A stretch of 64,000 nt of DNA from Adineta steineri (GCA_905250115.1 CAJNOI010000006.1:1345526-1409525); one strand, 5' to 3'. Positions 37,601-49,803 are shown, numbered from the stretch's first letter. The notes: generated by a model from the sequence alone, not told the origin. Numbers and translations are program-made.

Positions 37601-40600
37601 TAAATAAAAAAAAAACAAATCTTATTTACCAGAATATTGTCCTGGGATTAACGGTGGTGAATAAACATTTTGTTGATGTGCATAACCAAATGGAGGACAA
37701 TTTGGTTGAATAATAGTTGCTCTAAAGCAAGTAAAGATTTCCTTTTTTTTCTTCTCGCTCTTAATTACATCTAAGAGATTATCATACCTTCCAGGTGCAA
37801 TAATATCTTCAATCATTGTTGCTTCTTCATCATTCATACTATCTCGAATTGCAAATCCTTGATCTTTTCTCTAAATAATCAATGAAAAAAAAATGTTTTA
37901 ATTACTCCGCAAAATTCATTTCACAAGAAAAAAAAGTAAACCTTTTTCAAAATAATATCAATATATCCAGCAATTAATTGAGATATTTGTTGACCTTCAT
38001 TTGTTTGTACAGAATAATAAGCAGTTGCATAATCTCCAAAATCCTATGAGATTTATATTTGAATAGAAAGAGAATTTTTATAGAAAAATTGTTTTACAAG
38101 TGTAAATGTATTTGATGATGCTGTCCATCGTTTAACATGTGTTAATGGCCATACTTCAAAAAACTATAAAGATAGAAAATATTGTTTTATTTTTGTTAAT
38201 CTAACAAATAATTTACTTCTTTTGTTCGTTCATCAACTCGAACAATAGATTCTTTTGTAACACCAAGAAGACGTGGAACAAGTTTATTTTTTCCAGACAT
38301 TTTTTCCTATGAAAAACAAACAAATAAGAATATTTTTAAAAACAAATTCTTAATTAAATTTATTTTACTTTAACAAGAAAAAATGTTACACCATATGTTC
38401 GTAATGATCGACATAATTGTGTATATTTTAATTTCGCATCAAGTTCCGATAGACTATTTAATTGTTTATGTTCCTAAATAAAACAATAATAAATACATTA
38501 GATAAAGAAATCCTTGTATTGTCTTACTTGAAATATTCTCTTTTCAACACCTTTGACTTTTGTATATTCTTTGGGTAAAAATTCTCGAACACTAAAATTA
38601 CAAAGAAAAACATATTTCTATAAATATCTTCGAAGTAAATATAGTGATTAATTCCGAGTTGTATGTTTCCCTCTTTCTTTTTTATGAAATAGATCTGTAG
38701 ATGATAATTCTCTTTTAGTTTTGATACAATGCAACAAAGGTATCACAAAGAATTCAATAGAAAAATGAAAACCATGCAGGTCCAGGAGGATTCAAGAGCA
38801 ATAAGCTTTAGATTTTATGTCAGCCAATAAAGTTTTTTTTACCACATATCTGATCGATAATACATTTCATTTGATGAACAATTATTACAACAACTATTTT
38901 AGAGAGAGAGAGATGAAATTGTTTTTTTTTACTTAAGAATTTTTACAAGCTCAATAAAAATAGAATAGAATATATATATTTTCTTACTCTAGAACATTTG
39001 GTTTATGTTTCGATTCTTGATAACTACCAAATTGTATTTGACTTTGTAGACCCGCAAATTGAATGGCTTCATTATAAGTAACTGTATGTGTACCATCAAG
39101 AATACCATTACGACACTTGAAAGAATAAAAAATTTTATAAATATACTATTTTATATTTTTTTTCCTTCTTACTTGAATATAAAGTAAATTAAGTTGTACA
39201 GGATCACGTTGATCTATATTAGTATCCGAAAAAAAATATTTTCGTCGTAAAACAACGGTTGATTGTTCATCTATATCTTGTTGTCGAAGTGTTTTTGAAT
39301 GATCAAGCCATAGAGCTGAAAGATGTTTATTTAAAAACTAATATTAAAATCTAAATTTTTAACTAACTATCATCATCTGTATGACATTTTTTCTTTAATT
39401 CTTCCATTTTTTTATCTGTTCGTTGAAGGGATCGTTCCTATACGAAAAAATATTTAATAGAAAAGAAATATTATATTAAGAATTTACTCGACGAAGTGTT
39501 GCTGTTTTTGTACTACTACCATCATCAGCATCAAGATCATAAACAAGAGAATATTCATCATAATTTGCAATACCAAATTTTGTACAAATATAAACCATTA
39601 ATTGAGCAACTATTAAGGAATCATCAACAAGAATAATTCGAATTGTACCATCTAATAAACGAATTTTTAATGATCGATATTTATTTTTATATTCGACATT
39701 GTCCTAGAGAGAGAAAAAAAACAATATAAAAATTCAATTGAAAAAATTTCTCATTAATCATACGCCTGTTTTTAAAGCATAATAACTTAATGTTCTCGAT
39801 GGATCAAGCCAATAACTTCTCGATGAATATAATCCATCATTAACAAAAAGTCCATATTCGGATTCTAGACATACAAAAATCAATATCAATATTTTCTTAA
39901 CAAAAAAAAAAAAAAAGAAATTATATTTTTCTTACGATCGTGATCAATTGTAATTGGTAAATGCCCTTGAATACTCCGACATACATCCCCAATTAATAAT
40001 TGAACATCAAATTGCATTGGTTGGACAATTTTATCACGTGGAACATGGATATTTAGTGTTATCATACGTCCACTACTAACACTACCATTATTTGTTGTTG
40101 ACCCGTTATTCGCTACCATTATTCCACTATCAATATATGTTCGATGATGTTGTTGTTGTTGCTGCTGTTGTTGTAGTTCGTTATTTTGACTTGTTCGTTC
40201 GCAAACATACCTCTAAAAAATAGATAGATGAAGAAAAAAAAAATGAAAATAAATGAGTGAAATCGAATCCTATTCTAAAAAAAAGACCGTGTAATTGTTA
40301 ACTATTATTACGTTTACTAGTCTTCCAGGAAATCGATTCTATTGTAAATGAGCAAGAAAGAAGACGAGTAAAAATCAACATAGAACACGTTCGACCCGAT
40401 GGCAAGTATATGTGTCCGATGTTCTGCAGTTGGTGTTCAATGGTTCAAAAGAAGAGAGAAAGAAAAAGAAGCAACAAAAAGAAAAACTCCTCATTTTCTT
40501 CTTCTTCTTTCTTTCTCGTCTGTCCTGTTCAGTTAACAATGAACCTTTGTCGTTTTTTTTTCTCCTATTCTCTTTCTTCTCTTCATTGTATTGAACCAGA

Positions 40601-41581
40601 GAATGACCAGTATATCGGGCTGCATTTAGATGACGAGTAGTGTGTGGCACTCGCATACATTTAGTGTTACAGACATTCTATGTATGTATGTATGTCGACA
40701 ATCGCATTAGTAATACTGATAGTCATAATATGGATTGACATAATATAAATGTACATAGCTTTTCCAATGTGAAAAAAATACCCATTATTCATCCGAACTT
40801 CCTTCCCATTCATTTTTTCCCAATCACTTAAAAACAAGCCCAGGTGCGTAATTCACACAAAGAATAATATAAACAGAAAGCAAAGGAAAAAAAAGAATCA
40901 AGGTAAAATCTATCAATTTTATTTTATATTATTGAAATCTTCTATTTGTCTATGTGAACACGTTTTATGTATTAACGATCTATGATTTTTATCATAATTG
41001 CTTTTTTTCCTCTCTTCTTCTTGTCGAATATCTTTTATCGATTTAATGATTTGAAATTGAATATTAGTTGTTAATTTAAATATTCACACTTATTATCTAC
41101 ATCATATGCTTGAATGAACTAGTACTTGTTTGTATAAGAAATAATCATTTAACTATACTCAATAATGATATAATTAACTAATAAAGATTGTATTTATATA
41201 TATAAATACTAGATTGAGTACCAATAAAAAAGAATGCAGTATGAGATTATTGTATAACCGATAATTAATAAGAATAAAAAATATATTTGTTTTATAGATT
41301 AAAATACGATGTAAATTGTATTCTTATTTGTAGCGAACTATCGCCTGACTGCAATTATATATCAAATATCGAATTATACAATAAAAAGAATTTGAAGAGA
41401 TTTCATTTGTCAAGCACATGCAATACAAATTGACCATTAAAATAATTCATAAGATGTTTTCAAAAAAAACAAAACAAAAATGTTAACACCTCCTCATGAG
41501 ACACAAAAGAATTCATTCATTTCACACGTTCAATCTCAAGTGACAACTTACCTCTTTAGTGATTTCCTTGTAGAGAACCAT
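28625..41581 (-). CDS. Talin, integrin-to-actin adaptor
   Basis: About thirty exons, from a proposed first exon 41552-41581 (MVLYKEITKE) or ATG 40119 down to stop 28625-28627. N-terminal FERM: MITLNIHVPR ... MQFDVQLLIGDVCRSIQ at 39950-40119, then SRSYWLDPSRTLSYYALKTG, YKNKYRSLKIRLLDGTIRII and the F2-F3 part (KEYTKVKGVEKRIF, then VPRLLGVTKESIVRVDE, WPLTHVKRWTASSNTFTLDF). The rod of helical bundles follows, Ala, Ser, Gln and Thr rich. The C-terminal I/LWEQ actin-binding module has DGQWSQGLISAARYVASA, LISSAKQVSSNTAALLVACK and NAVKRAADALVRSAQ, then the dimerisation helix KERELDEARNRLKAIR. Estimated product is about 2,400 residues, near the usual ~2,540. It links integrin tails to actin and recruits vinculin. 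Odd points: an N gap at 33300-33399 inside a large exon, a Tyr/Pro-rich stretch near 36980-37090, and an extra 33-nt exon. Confidence 0.95.
30183..30215 (-). other. Candidate 33-nt cassette exon in talin
   Basis: Reads AVMQYVSGYAD, bounded by a TATTAG acceptor (30216 and up) and a GTAATT donor. Length is 3n and flanking exons join in phase 0 without it: ...LKPRRKPK on one side and EIDDNLNFDEQI on the other. In vertebrate talin these two blocks adjoin directly, so the piece is either an optional exon or a splice-like accident. Confidence 0.5.
30276..30371. repeat. Near-perfect 27-bp inverted repeat (hairpin) in a talin intron
   Basis: The left arm 30276-30302 begins TAGCTCGTGTGATCAAGGTT and the right arm 30345-30371 is its reverse complement with one mismatch out of 27 (G versus T at arm position 21). 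The loop is about 42 nt. It lies in the talin intron between 30216 and 30658. The size is compatible with a pre-miRNA-like stem-loop or the remnant of a small foldback element. Confidence 0.8.
33300..33399. other. Assembly gap (100 N) inside a talin rod exon
   Basis: Exactly 100 N, the usual placeholder for a gap of unknown size. Coding sequence is open in the same direction on both sides (SIGRFE before the gap, RDAERIGSYVTQF after it on the minus strand), so rod residues are missing or uncertain here. Confidence 0.97.
40680..40695. repeat. Short tetranucleotide repeat (TATG)
   Basis: Four tandem TATG units in the proposed first talin intron. Short and simple; no function inferred. Confidence 0.7.
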
Positions 41582-44020
41582 TGGATTTTAGATAAGAAAC
41601 ATAGATGTAATCATCCAAACTGAAAACTATTGTAGTATTGGATCACGATAAAAGAGCGATGAGAGGAAGTATTTGCTCAAGAAAAAAAAAATCGCTCGAT
41701 ATAAGAAGAAGAAAAAAAAACGAACACTATTGTAGTACTGTAACTGACAGACGTTCTTATTTGTATTTCTAGAGACAGACTACATTCTTTCTTCGTTCTT
41801 CTGCTATTCTCTCATCATCTCTTTTTCAGCCGCAGTCAAGTATTTCCGCCTCTTCGTCTTCGTTTACTGCATCTGGACGAGAAAAAAAAACCTCCGACAC
41901 AACAAGATACATCAACTTCTTCTCTTTAACCAAATGCCAAGCTAATATGTAATATATGGGAAAAAAAATGAAAAAAAAAACGAGAGAGATAGAAAGAAAA
42001 AAACCTTCTCGGAGCAATCGAATAATCCTTTGTATTAGACTTCTTATTAACCAATATTGTATAATAATAATATTTTTACTGAATACAAGAAATCAATTTT
42101 AAACGAATACTTATTCAACATCAATGATACTTCAATTAGTGTTATATGATATAGATTAAGATATTCGACAAGGTTTTTTATTTTATATAAGAACTCCATC
42201 TGTTTTGCGTCTTACATATCGTCCTTGTTTATTTTCATTACTAAGTAGATAAATAGATAAAAATATACTATATTGTACAGCATATTAAAGATATATATGT
42301 GTGTGTGTTGGTTTATTCAGTCTTTTTTTTCTATATATAGAAATTAGACAGTTTTTAAATATCCTATCATAATATTGAATACTGATACGAAAATTATATA
42401 AACAATAACCATATGACAAAATAGTTAATTACTCGAATATGTAATTTCTATTAATTCAATCATGCAAGTAAACAGGTAACATGCAATATGAGATGTTAGT
42501 AAATGAGAACACGAAAAAAAGACAATAGCGACAAACATGTAGACAATGTAGAATTGCGGTCATCAAGCAGAGACGTCTATGTTATTTTTATTGATACATT
42601 TTTAACCTAGTAAATAAATACATATTAATAGTTAACAAAACATACCAATCATAGACAAGCATTAAATATATTATTTTGAAATTTCTCTTTAAATTCATTC
42701 ACATTTTTCTTGATTTAATATATATAAATGCAAAAAACATTCTTGAAAGAATAATTTTATAGATGTCGTTAAATATTATTTTATTTTAATATGAATATAG
42801 AATATTATTATTAAATTTATAATTAATTTTCATTTTAATTGTAAAGTATTGAATTCTCTACTATTAAAGATATATATTTAGTACATAATGATTTTTTACT
42901 ATAATAATCAACAATATAAATATCCGTAATTGTAGAGAATAAGTAATGAAAATGGAACGCGGAAACGAGAATGACTCACAGATCAAATTCTTTTCTTTTT
43001 TACTATGATAAATAGACAATAGGGTGGGTGAACAGAATAAACGTTTATTCATGATTAATGACGTCATTGAATTTTAGCTTGATCACCAGAGGGAAAACTC
43101 CAGAAGATTAGAATAATATTTGTAGATTACATCATATCTACTAAAAACTAATCTAGGGAAGAATAATTTTCTTTTATCTCTAATATTTTTTCAAGTTGAT
43201 ATATCGACGTATTATGAAAAGCAAGAGCAGATTATTTTTTCTTTCAAGCAATCATTATATCGTATGTATAGAAAAAAAAATAGATTCCTATTTGTTTTTT
43301 TGCCCTCTCTCGACGTTTACATATGTCATCATTAATCATAAGATTAATTTTATTCTATTGTAAGAATTATTTTAAAATAATTTTGAGTGCATTTTTTTTT
43401 TCATGTTGGAAATTGTAAGACTCGACTAAATAGAACAGAAAAATATTTTATCTTGAATACAAGCAGTGAACCGAATAGACGTCATTGTTCTGCTATAATG
43501 CTTTAATGATTTCGGAGTATATTCTATTTTTTTGTTTAGAATATTTTTTTTTCGGTATTCTGATAGAAAACCTTCAGACTTATGTTTACAAAATCTTTTA
43601 ATAGATTTACTACTTTTCAACAATAATAAATTCTAGTCTGTTATAGAAAGTATATATATTTTTTCGAATTCATTTCTGATGACCTAGGCTAGTTAATATT
43701 AATAATTGTTTATATTTCAGTCTAGGTTGATTCGAATATCGATGTCTATGTTTGAGAAGGATTTATTTTTTCTGTTCTGTCTTTTGATTTTTCACTGATG
43801 ATTGACAGAATATTTGTATCATGACTAATGTTATTTTTTTCATTCGTCTATACATTATAACAGTAATTTTAACAAGCGTGAAAATACTTTTCTCAATTCA
43901 AATAAACAACAAAATTTTTTTCTTTACCATTTTTCTCTATTACTCCTTCTATTTATTTTTTTGTTTACAATTAAATTGTATCAATTGATTAATCCTTTCT
44001 TGATGTCTTGTATTTTATAG
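41582..44020. other. Spacer upstream of talin, no gene seen
   Basis: About 2.4 kb of AT-rich DNA between the proposed talin first exon and the first visible exon of the Shisa-like gene. It contains a GT run at 42297-42309 and several T tracts. The talin promoter should lie in its first part; the unseen 5' exon of the first Shisa-like gene, coding a signal peptide, should lie near its end. Nothing else was recognised. Confidence 0.5.
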
Positions 44021-45075
44021 ATATACAATGTGTAAATAATCAGAAAATTCATTTAAATTATTGCTGCCAAACAATTATATTTCAATTATTATGCTGTACG
44101 TTAGTTTTACTTGTATTTTATACAGATTATTTATATTGTTGAAAACCGGAATACATTTAAAAAATTAATTAAACTATAGAATACAATAGAAAGAAAAGTA
44201 CTCGATGAATGTCTGGTGTTTTTTTTACAAATTATTTTATAATAAAGACAAAATGCATTTCGCAGAAAATTTCTTAGAATTATAATTAAAAAATAATCAT
44301 GCCTATTTTTGAAATTAATTTATATTTTCATTATATTTATTAGCGGTGGTCGAGCAATTGGTGCCATCATTGGTATTATTTCAGCGTGTAGTCTTTTCGT
44401 TTTACTTTTTGCTTGTTGTATCGTCTATTATCGTCGCTATTTAACACGAAAAGGTTAGTATATTGATGCGTCATGTATCTATTCGTGGGAAGACAAAAAA
44501 AGAATAGAAGGCGAAAAATTATTGACGTCAATGAAACACAAGCGTCTTATGTCTTAATACAAATATTTCAGAGTGTATCACGTATAAATTATTACCTGAA
44601 TCATTTTAAAGTATCTGAAGTAGAAATTTTTGAGATGAGTGATAAAAAATACGAAATGTTACAATGGAAATCTATTTTTTATAGAAATTACAGTTTGCAA
44701 TTATTCAGTTAGACCTCTTCACTTTTATATTTAGCTCCTACTTATGTCCCTGCCGCTCAAGTAGATGACGAACGTATGTATGATTCTATGACTAATTACT
44801 AATAATCTTAATGCTGAACGTATCGCTCTATTTTGATAATTGCTCCTTTTTGTATAAATATCAAAAATAAATTGTCATATTATGTGTAAATTTAATTTAT
44901 TATTTAGCACGAAATGAACAAACGAATACTGAACAGCCACAAGTCACTAATCGAACAGCTAATTATATGTCTTCAGATCGTAAGCTCTATGAAAAAAGTC
45001 TAGTTGAATACATATTTTATTTTCTATTTAGCTCCACCATACTCCGAAGCGGTAAAAGGTTTAAATGAGTCATAA
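44021..45075 (+). CDS. Shisa-like single-pass membrane protein with PPxY tail, 5' incomplete
   Basis: Exons 44021-44099, 44344-44453, 44735-44773, 44908-44979 and 45032-45075. The first seen exon reads IQCVNNQKIHLNYCCQTIIF then QLLCCT: a Cys pattern CC-x8-CC much like the Shisa cysteine domain. The next exon codes a Gly-rich lead (GGRAIG) and a transmembrane helix (AIIGIISACSLFVLLFACCI) followed by a basic stop-transfer YYRRYLTRK. The tail is Pro, Gln and Asn rich and ends with the PPxY motif DPPPYSEAVKGLNES, which binds WW domains of HECT ubiquitin ligases. The exon joins all keep frame. The signal-peptide exon lies upstream but I could not fix it; MTNVIFFIRLYIITVILTS near 43820-43876 is a candidate whose phase does not fit. 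Shisa proteins modulate receptor trafficking. The tandem neighbour has the same plan. Confidence 0.65.
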
Positions 45076-45261
45076 ATATTCTATAATTTACTAATACAAC
45101 AAATTTATATGTATATATATATCTATTTGTTTATAATATTTACTTGTTTAAATTTTAATTTGTTTTTTTGTTATGTTGGATATGTTTATACGTTGAGATT
45201 TATTTAAATTTTAATGAATATCTGTATTATTGTTTTCAGATTTTATTTTGTTTACGAAACA

Positions 45262-46864
45262 ATGCGAAGAAATCATCTATTTGGATGGTTTTATATTTTG
45301 TTTATTATTTCATGTAACTATAAAATGATAAATTAATGTTAAAAAAAGACTTTTTCTTTGTTATTTATGTTTAGTTTTAAGTTTAACATGTACTGATGGA
45401 AAAGGATTTGGTGGTGGAAGAGGTGGAGGAGGTTTTAAAGGTGGTTCACGAGGTGGCGGATCATTTGGTGGCTCAAAAGGTGCAGGGACATTTGGTGGTT
45501 CATCGGGTTATGGTGGTATGAATAAAGTGTATGTATTGTGACGATTATTTATTTGTTTATTAATAGTTTTGTTAATTTTTAGTCGTACAGGAAGTAGTTT
45601 TGGAAGTAGTGCTAGAAGTTTTGGTATGGGAGCACTTGGTGGTGTAGCAGCCTATTCATTAATGAGTTCTATGTCATCACACCGTAGTTATCGTCCTGGA
45701 TATTATGAACCTGGTTTTGGAAGTAAGTTTTGTATATATATAAATCATTCATTCATTTCTTTTGCATTTTACTTTTAGCTGGATCAACGTGTATAAATAA
45801 CGAAGATATAAATGGTACAACTTTCGGATCATTTCGTTGTCCACTTAATGGATTTCCAATGGAGGCAAGATCTTGTTGTGGCACATATGGAAAACAATTC
45901 TGTTGTATTCCTGATGGATATACTAGGTTTGTTTTTTAATTAATGATAAAAATTGTTTTTTTATCTCAAATAATTGATTTATTTAGTGATTCAAGACATT
46001 ATCGTTCAAGTTTCGGTGGAATATTACTTGTTATAATAATTGTTGCTATAATCGTTTTTATTTTCGTAAGACATCGTCGACGAAGTCAAAGTAATGATAA
46101 GCATTTCAGTATCTTTCATTGTTTTCTACATAAATTTTATTTTCCTAGAAGATGTTGTAATGGTTCCAATGGAGCCTCCACTTGATGAACAACAAAGACC
46201 ACCTTTTTATAATCCACCACCACCACCAATGGGCTATCCACCACCACCAATGGGTTATCCACAACCACCACATGGTAATCCATATGCACCTCCACCTCAA
46301 AATTATGATGGAAGCTATAATCCTTATCCACAGCAACAACATCAAATGCCATATCCACCTCAACAACAACCATATCCACCACAACAACAACCGTATAATC
46401 CATATCAAGTAAAAGAAGGTAAAGAAAACGTTTTTATTTGATATTTTTATTGAAAGAAATATGTTTATAATCGAATATTCAAAACTTTTATAGCATCTCA
46501 CTCTTAAAACTAATGTGAGTTATCTAGAACTAAATAGACCTATATGCATGAGATTATGCTTGACATATGTATATTTATAATATTATTGGTTTATGTAAAT
46601 TTAGTATGCATGCAAATGAGAATATGAGAAGTGAGTTGCTTTTTTAGATAAGAGTTTATTTGCAATGCTTGTTTCGTATGTATTTGATCAAATTTAAATC
46701 AAAGCTTTGTTATTCTTGAATGAAAACATGTCAAATAAGAAACTTGAATGGAAAATTATATTATAATCTTATATCTAAAGATTTCATTCTTTTTAGGTGG
46801 CCCACCAGCATATAATGATGTTATGGTTTATAACCAAGGATATCCTGCAACAAAACCAATGTAA
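45262..46864 (+). CDS. Shisa-like membrane protein with Gly-rich ectodomain and Pro/Tyr-rich PPxY tail
   Basis: Start ATG 45262 (MRRNHLFGWFYILFIISFLS), a clear signal peptide. Then comes a Gly-rich stretch (KGFGGGRGGGGFKGGSRGGG), a hydrophobic patch (MGALGGVAAYSLMSSMSSHR), and the Shisa-type cysteine module CINNEDINGTTFGSFRCPLN then EARSCCGTYGKQFCCIPDGY. The CCG-x6-FCC core is diagnostic for Shisa/WBP1-like ectodomains. The transmembrane helix is GGILLVIIIVAIIVFIFV, followed by RHRRR. The tail is rich in Pro, Gln and Tyr (PPPPPMGYPPPPMGYP) and ends near GGPPAYNDVMVYNQGYPATK, with PPAY as a WW-binding motif. Six short introns plus one long (46418-46797). Length about 330 residues. Shisa family members control maturation and trafficking of receptors, including AMPA receptors in vertebrates; here the role is unknown. 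Confidence 0.82.
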
Positions 46865-47092
46865 AAACTGTATGAAATGATAATCTCAAGATATTTTTTT
46901 TTTATCTTATAATCAAAAATATATCTGTATCTCCTTTAATTTTGCTTGCTTTTTAACCTTACATATATTAAACATGCTTCTTCTAGTGCCGCTACTTTTT
47001 CTTTTGTGTATGTATGTATGTTTCTTTTTCTTTTGTCTGTTTTTTTCTTTTCCAAAAAAAAAAAATTTACATATAAACATAATTTTGTAAAA

Positions 47093-49048
47093 CTAAACTC
47101 GAATCGCATAAGCAATAGATTGATCTTTAGCAGTTGTATGAGTATTATTTGTTGTTATGGGTATTTTATTAATAACTGTTGGACGACAATTTGATGATAT
47201 TTCACGATTTTGTCGAATTGATATCGATTGTAAACGATTGGGTAATGATGCTGTCGTAATTACTGTACTTGTAGGTTGTACTAATGATGCTGGTGGAATA
47301 GTAGTTCGATACGGTAAATACATATTCATTTGTCTCCATATACGAACAATTTTATCTAATTCACGTTCATAATCAATTTTATCTGTTTTATTTGGTAGAA
47401 TAACAATTGCTTTCCAGTTAATTGTTAAAAAAGATTTTAAATCATGTACTATTGGTAAACCAATTTTAATACGTAAAACAGTATGACCATAGTTTTTATA
47501 TGCACGTAAATAATCATCGATTAAAGCTGATAAACGATCATATTTACCATCTAATGGTTTATATGCAAGATCAGTACGACGACTTAAACCTAATGCACCA
47601 TATGTTTGATTGTATCTAATACCAAGAACAATATGACGATATGTAATTGAATTAAAACGTGTTTTAAATGATATATTAAATCGTTCAAGACCCGTAATAC
47701 CAGTTGTCAAATAAACAGCAATTAAAAATGCTTCTAAACATTTTATTGGTAATGCTTCTGTCATCCTAAATATAAATTTAGAAAAAATGATTGATTGCTT
47801 TTTTTTGTTTCTTATAATATCTTACATATGTCTAGCAGAATCCATTAATCCAGATATTGGACGTTTGGTATTAATATCAAAAAATTGCATACCAGTATAA
47901 TTGTATTCAAGACGTTGAATATAAGTTTGAATTTGTTGTAATTTTTCTTGAACAGTTAAACGTGTATTTGTTGCAAGATGATATGGTGGATCGATGTATG
48001 TTATTTTAGGATAATCAGTAATTCGATCACGTACTGTTTTTATTTCCAATACATCTTAAGAAATACAAACCATGAAAGAATATAGTATGCAATTAACAAG
48101 ACTCAAAATAATTGATTCAATAGATGGACTGAGAAACAAAAAAAAACCTTATCTTAAAATGTTTTCTGTGACTATTTCCTGTCAATTAGTATGAATCATT
48201 TTTTTTCGGACTAGTGAACGATTTTAATTCTATCATGCAATCACTTTGATAAACGATAATTATGATTTATATAGAGAAAGTTTGGTTTTTAATATAAAAA
48301 TTTTAAAGGGGGCGGTCGAAAATGATTGATATTAATGCACGCTAGAAATGTTATAATAAGAAAGTCCTTGTCACGTAGATCATGAATCTGATATCCGTTT
48401 CTCTAGATCTGATCCTTTTTTTTCCAGCAATTTCCATGGGGGAAGTACTTGAGCTTGATACTGGGTAGTTCCTTGAGATGTCAAACATAAAATACACAAA
48501 GTATTCACAAAATTTTCTGAAAAGGTTCTAAATACTTTGTGTATTTGTGTTTGAAACCTCATGAAACTACTCTACTACGACGCAGGTACCCCCCTACGGA
48601 AAAAAATCGACACAAAAGGGATCGGATCTAGACAAGCGGCTTTCAAATTCGTGATCTAGGTGACAAGGGCTTCTGTATTATGACATTTCTAGCGTGCATT
48701 AAAATTAATGGTTTTTCGACTACCCCCTTTATGTCAATAAACTAGGATAATTATACTATTACTTCAAAGTAAATTTATTTCCTTTTTTCTTTTTATCATG
48801 AAAGTTTATTAAAAGAACAGAATATTTATTATTCAAATACTACAATTGAAGTTGAATGTTCATGTTTAATTATATACAATTTAAAAGATGATATTAAATA
48901 TAAACTTACTTTTCGGATATTGTTCCATACAGAAAGTCCACATACGTTCATTACATCGTTCCGATAAAGGTAAACCCTCACGATTAACATAGAATAAAAG
49001 AAGTTTTCCACTATATATTGCTTCATAACCACATGTTGTCGTTGCCAT
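47093..49048 (-). CDS. Vasohibin, tubulin tyrosine carboxypeptidase
   Basis: Exons at about 48910-49048, 47826-48054 and 47093-47764. Start MATTTCGYEAIYSGKLLLFY, then the vasohibin N-terminal block YVNREGLPLSERCNERMW. The core includes LQQIQTYIQRLEYNYTGMQF, DINTKRPISGLMDSARHM, ALPIKCLEAFLIAVYLTTGI, RFNISFKTRF, YRHIVLGIRYNQTYGALGLS and RRTDLAYKPLDGKYDRLSAL. The Cys-His-Ser catalytic residues of the transglutaminase-like fold are all present: C in IKCLEA, H in YRHIVLG, S in LGLSRR. Vasohibin, with its partner SVBP, removes the C-terminal tyrosine of alpha-tubulin on microtubules. The C-terminal ~90 residues are divergent and disordered. The second intron holds a foldback MITE. Length about 345 residues is normal. 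SVBP was not seen in the window. Confidence 0.93.
48306..48729. mobile_element. Foldback MITE with long terminal inverted repeats, TA target site
   Basis: A 424-bp element in a vasohibin intron. The left end reads AAGGGGGCGGTCGAAAA and the right end, reversed, AAGGGGGTAGTCGAAAA. The arms remain similar for about 100 bp or more (GCACGCTAGAAATGT, then CCTTGTCAC and TAGATC in both) and again near the centre (ATACACAAAGTATT facing itself), so almost the whole element is one imperfect palindrome. TA flanks both ends (48304-48305 and 48730-48731), as for Tc1/mariner-type insertion. No transposase frame is present. Confidence 0.85.
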
Positions 49049-49803
49049 CAATACCTTATGATACTGTAAAGTACCATGAAAAATAAAAACAATAATGGCA
49101 CGACGCGCAGATTTTTTTTTGTTGTAATGTGTACTAAAGAAATAGAAGAGAAAAGAAAATCAGTTGTTTTTCATTTTCTATGTATGTTAATTGAAAAGAA
49201 ACAAAAAGAGAAAAATAAACATTGAAGTATGCAAATAGTTTTACCAGATGGTTAAAGTTTCATATGAAAATAATATATCCTTGGTAACACCCTTCGAAAT
49301 AAAATTTTATAAACACAAGATGGCAGCATAATTTACATTATTAATAAAAAAAAAATTTATAAGTAAAACATAATCGTCTTTAAGAGAAAAATAGAATTTC
49401 TCATAAAATAATTGGAGATTATTATTTATCGATCAATTCAAATATGTGAGAAATGGAATAAATATTCGTACACTAATGTAAATTATTCATATTTATCATC
49501 AATCTCGTTAAATTTTAATAAAATCAATGAATTAAATAGATATTTAGGATTGAGGTTACAGGTATTTGGTTTTTATATTAATGAATCTTATTCTCATTTC
49601 TAAATGTATATGTATATAGAAATAAGAAGTTTAACAACAATAATAACCCACCAATACAACAACTAAATAATAAACGGTTTTGTTACTGTTATATATATAT
49701 AAAAAAAAGACATTACAACAAGCCTACATAGATGGAAAACAAAAAATCGGTTTAAAAGAAGAATAAAAATGAAAACGACGGAAATTTATAGATTTCCTCT
49801 ATT
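49049..49803. other. Spacer, no gene seen
   Basis: AT-rich interval between the vasohibin start and the 3' end of the LAT gene. A short open frame at 49412-49603 has AT-driven composition and is not believed. It should hold the vasohibin promoter. Confidence 0.5.

Noticed and set aside
40375-40656. Overlapping open frames on both strands in the first talin intron
   Set aside because: Composition is Ser/Phe or Lys/Arg from pyrimidine- and purine-rich tracts; no splice or domain support.
45620-45700. Hydrophobic stretch MGALGGVAAYSLMSSMSSHR resembling the prion-protein hydrophobic segment
   Set aside because: The downstream CCG-x6-FCC module, membrane helix and PPxY tail place the protein with Shisa-like families; the likeness is only of composition.
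46137-46501. Long antisense open frames opposite the Pro/Gln-rich Shisa-like tail
   Set aside because: They are the reverse of the CCA/CAA-rich repeats, give Val/Asp or Ile/Trp runs and no domain.
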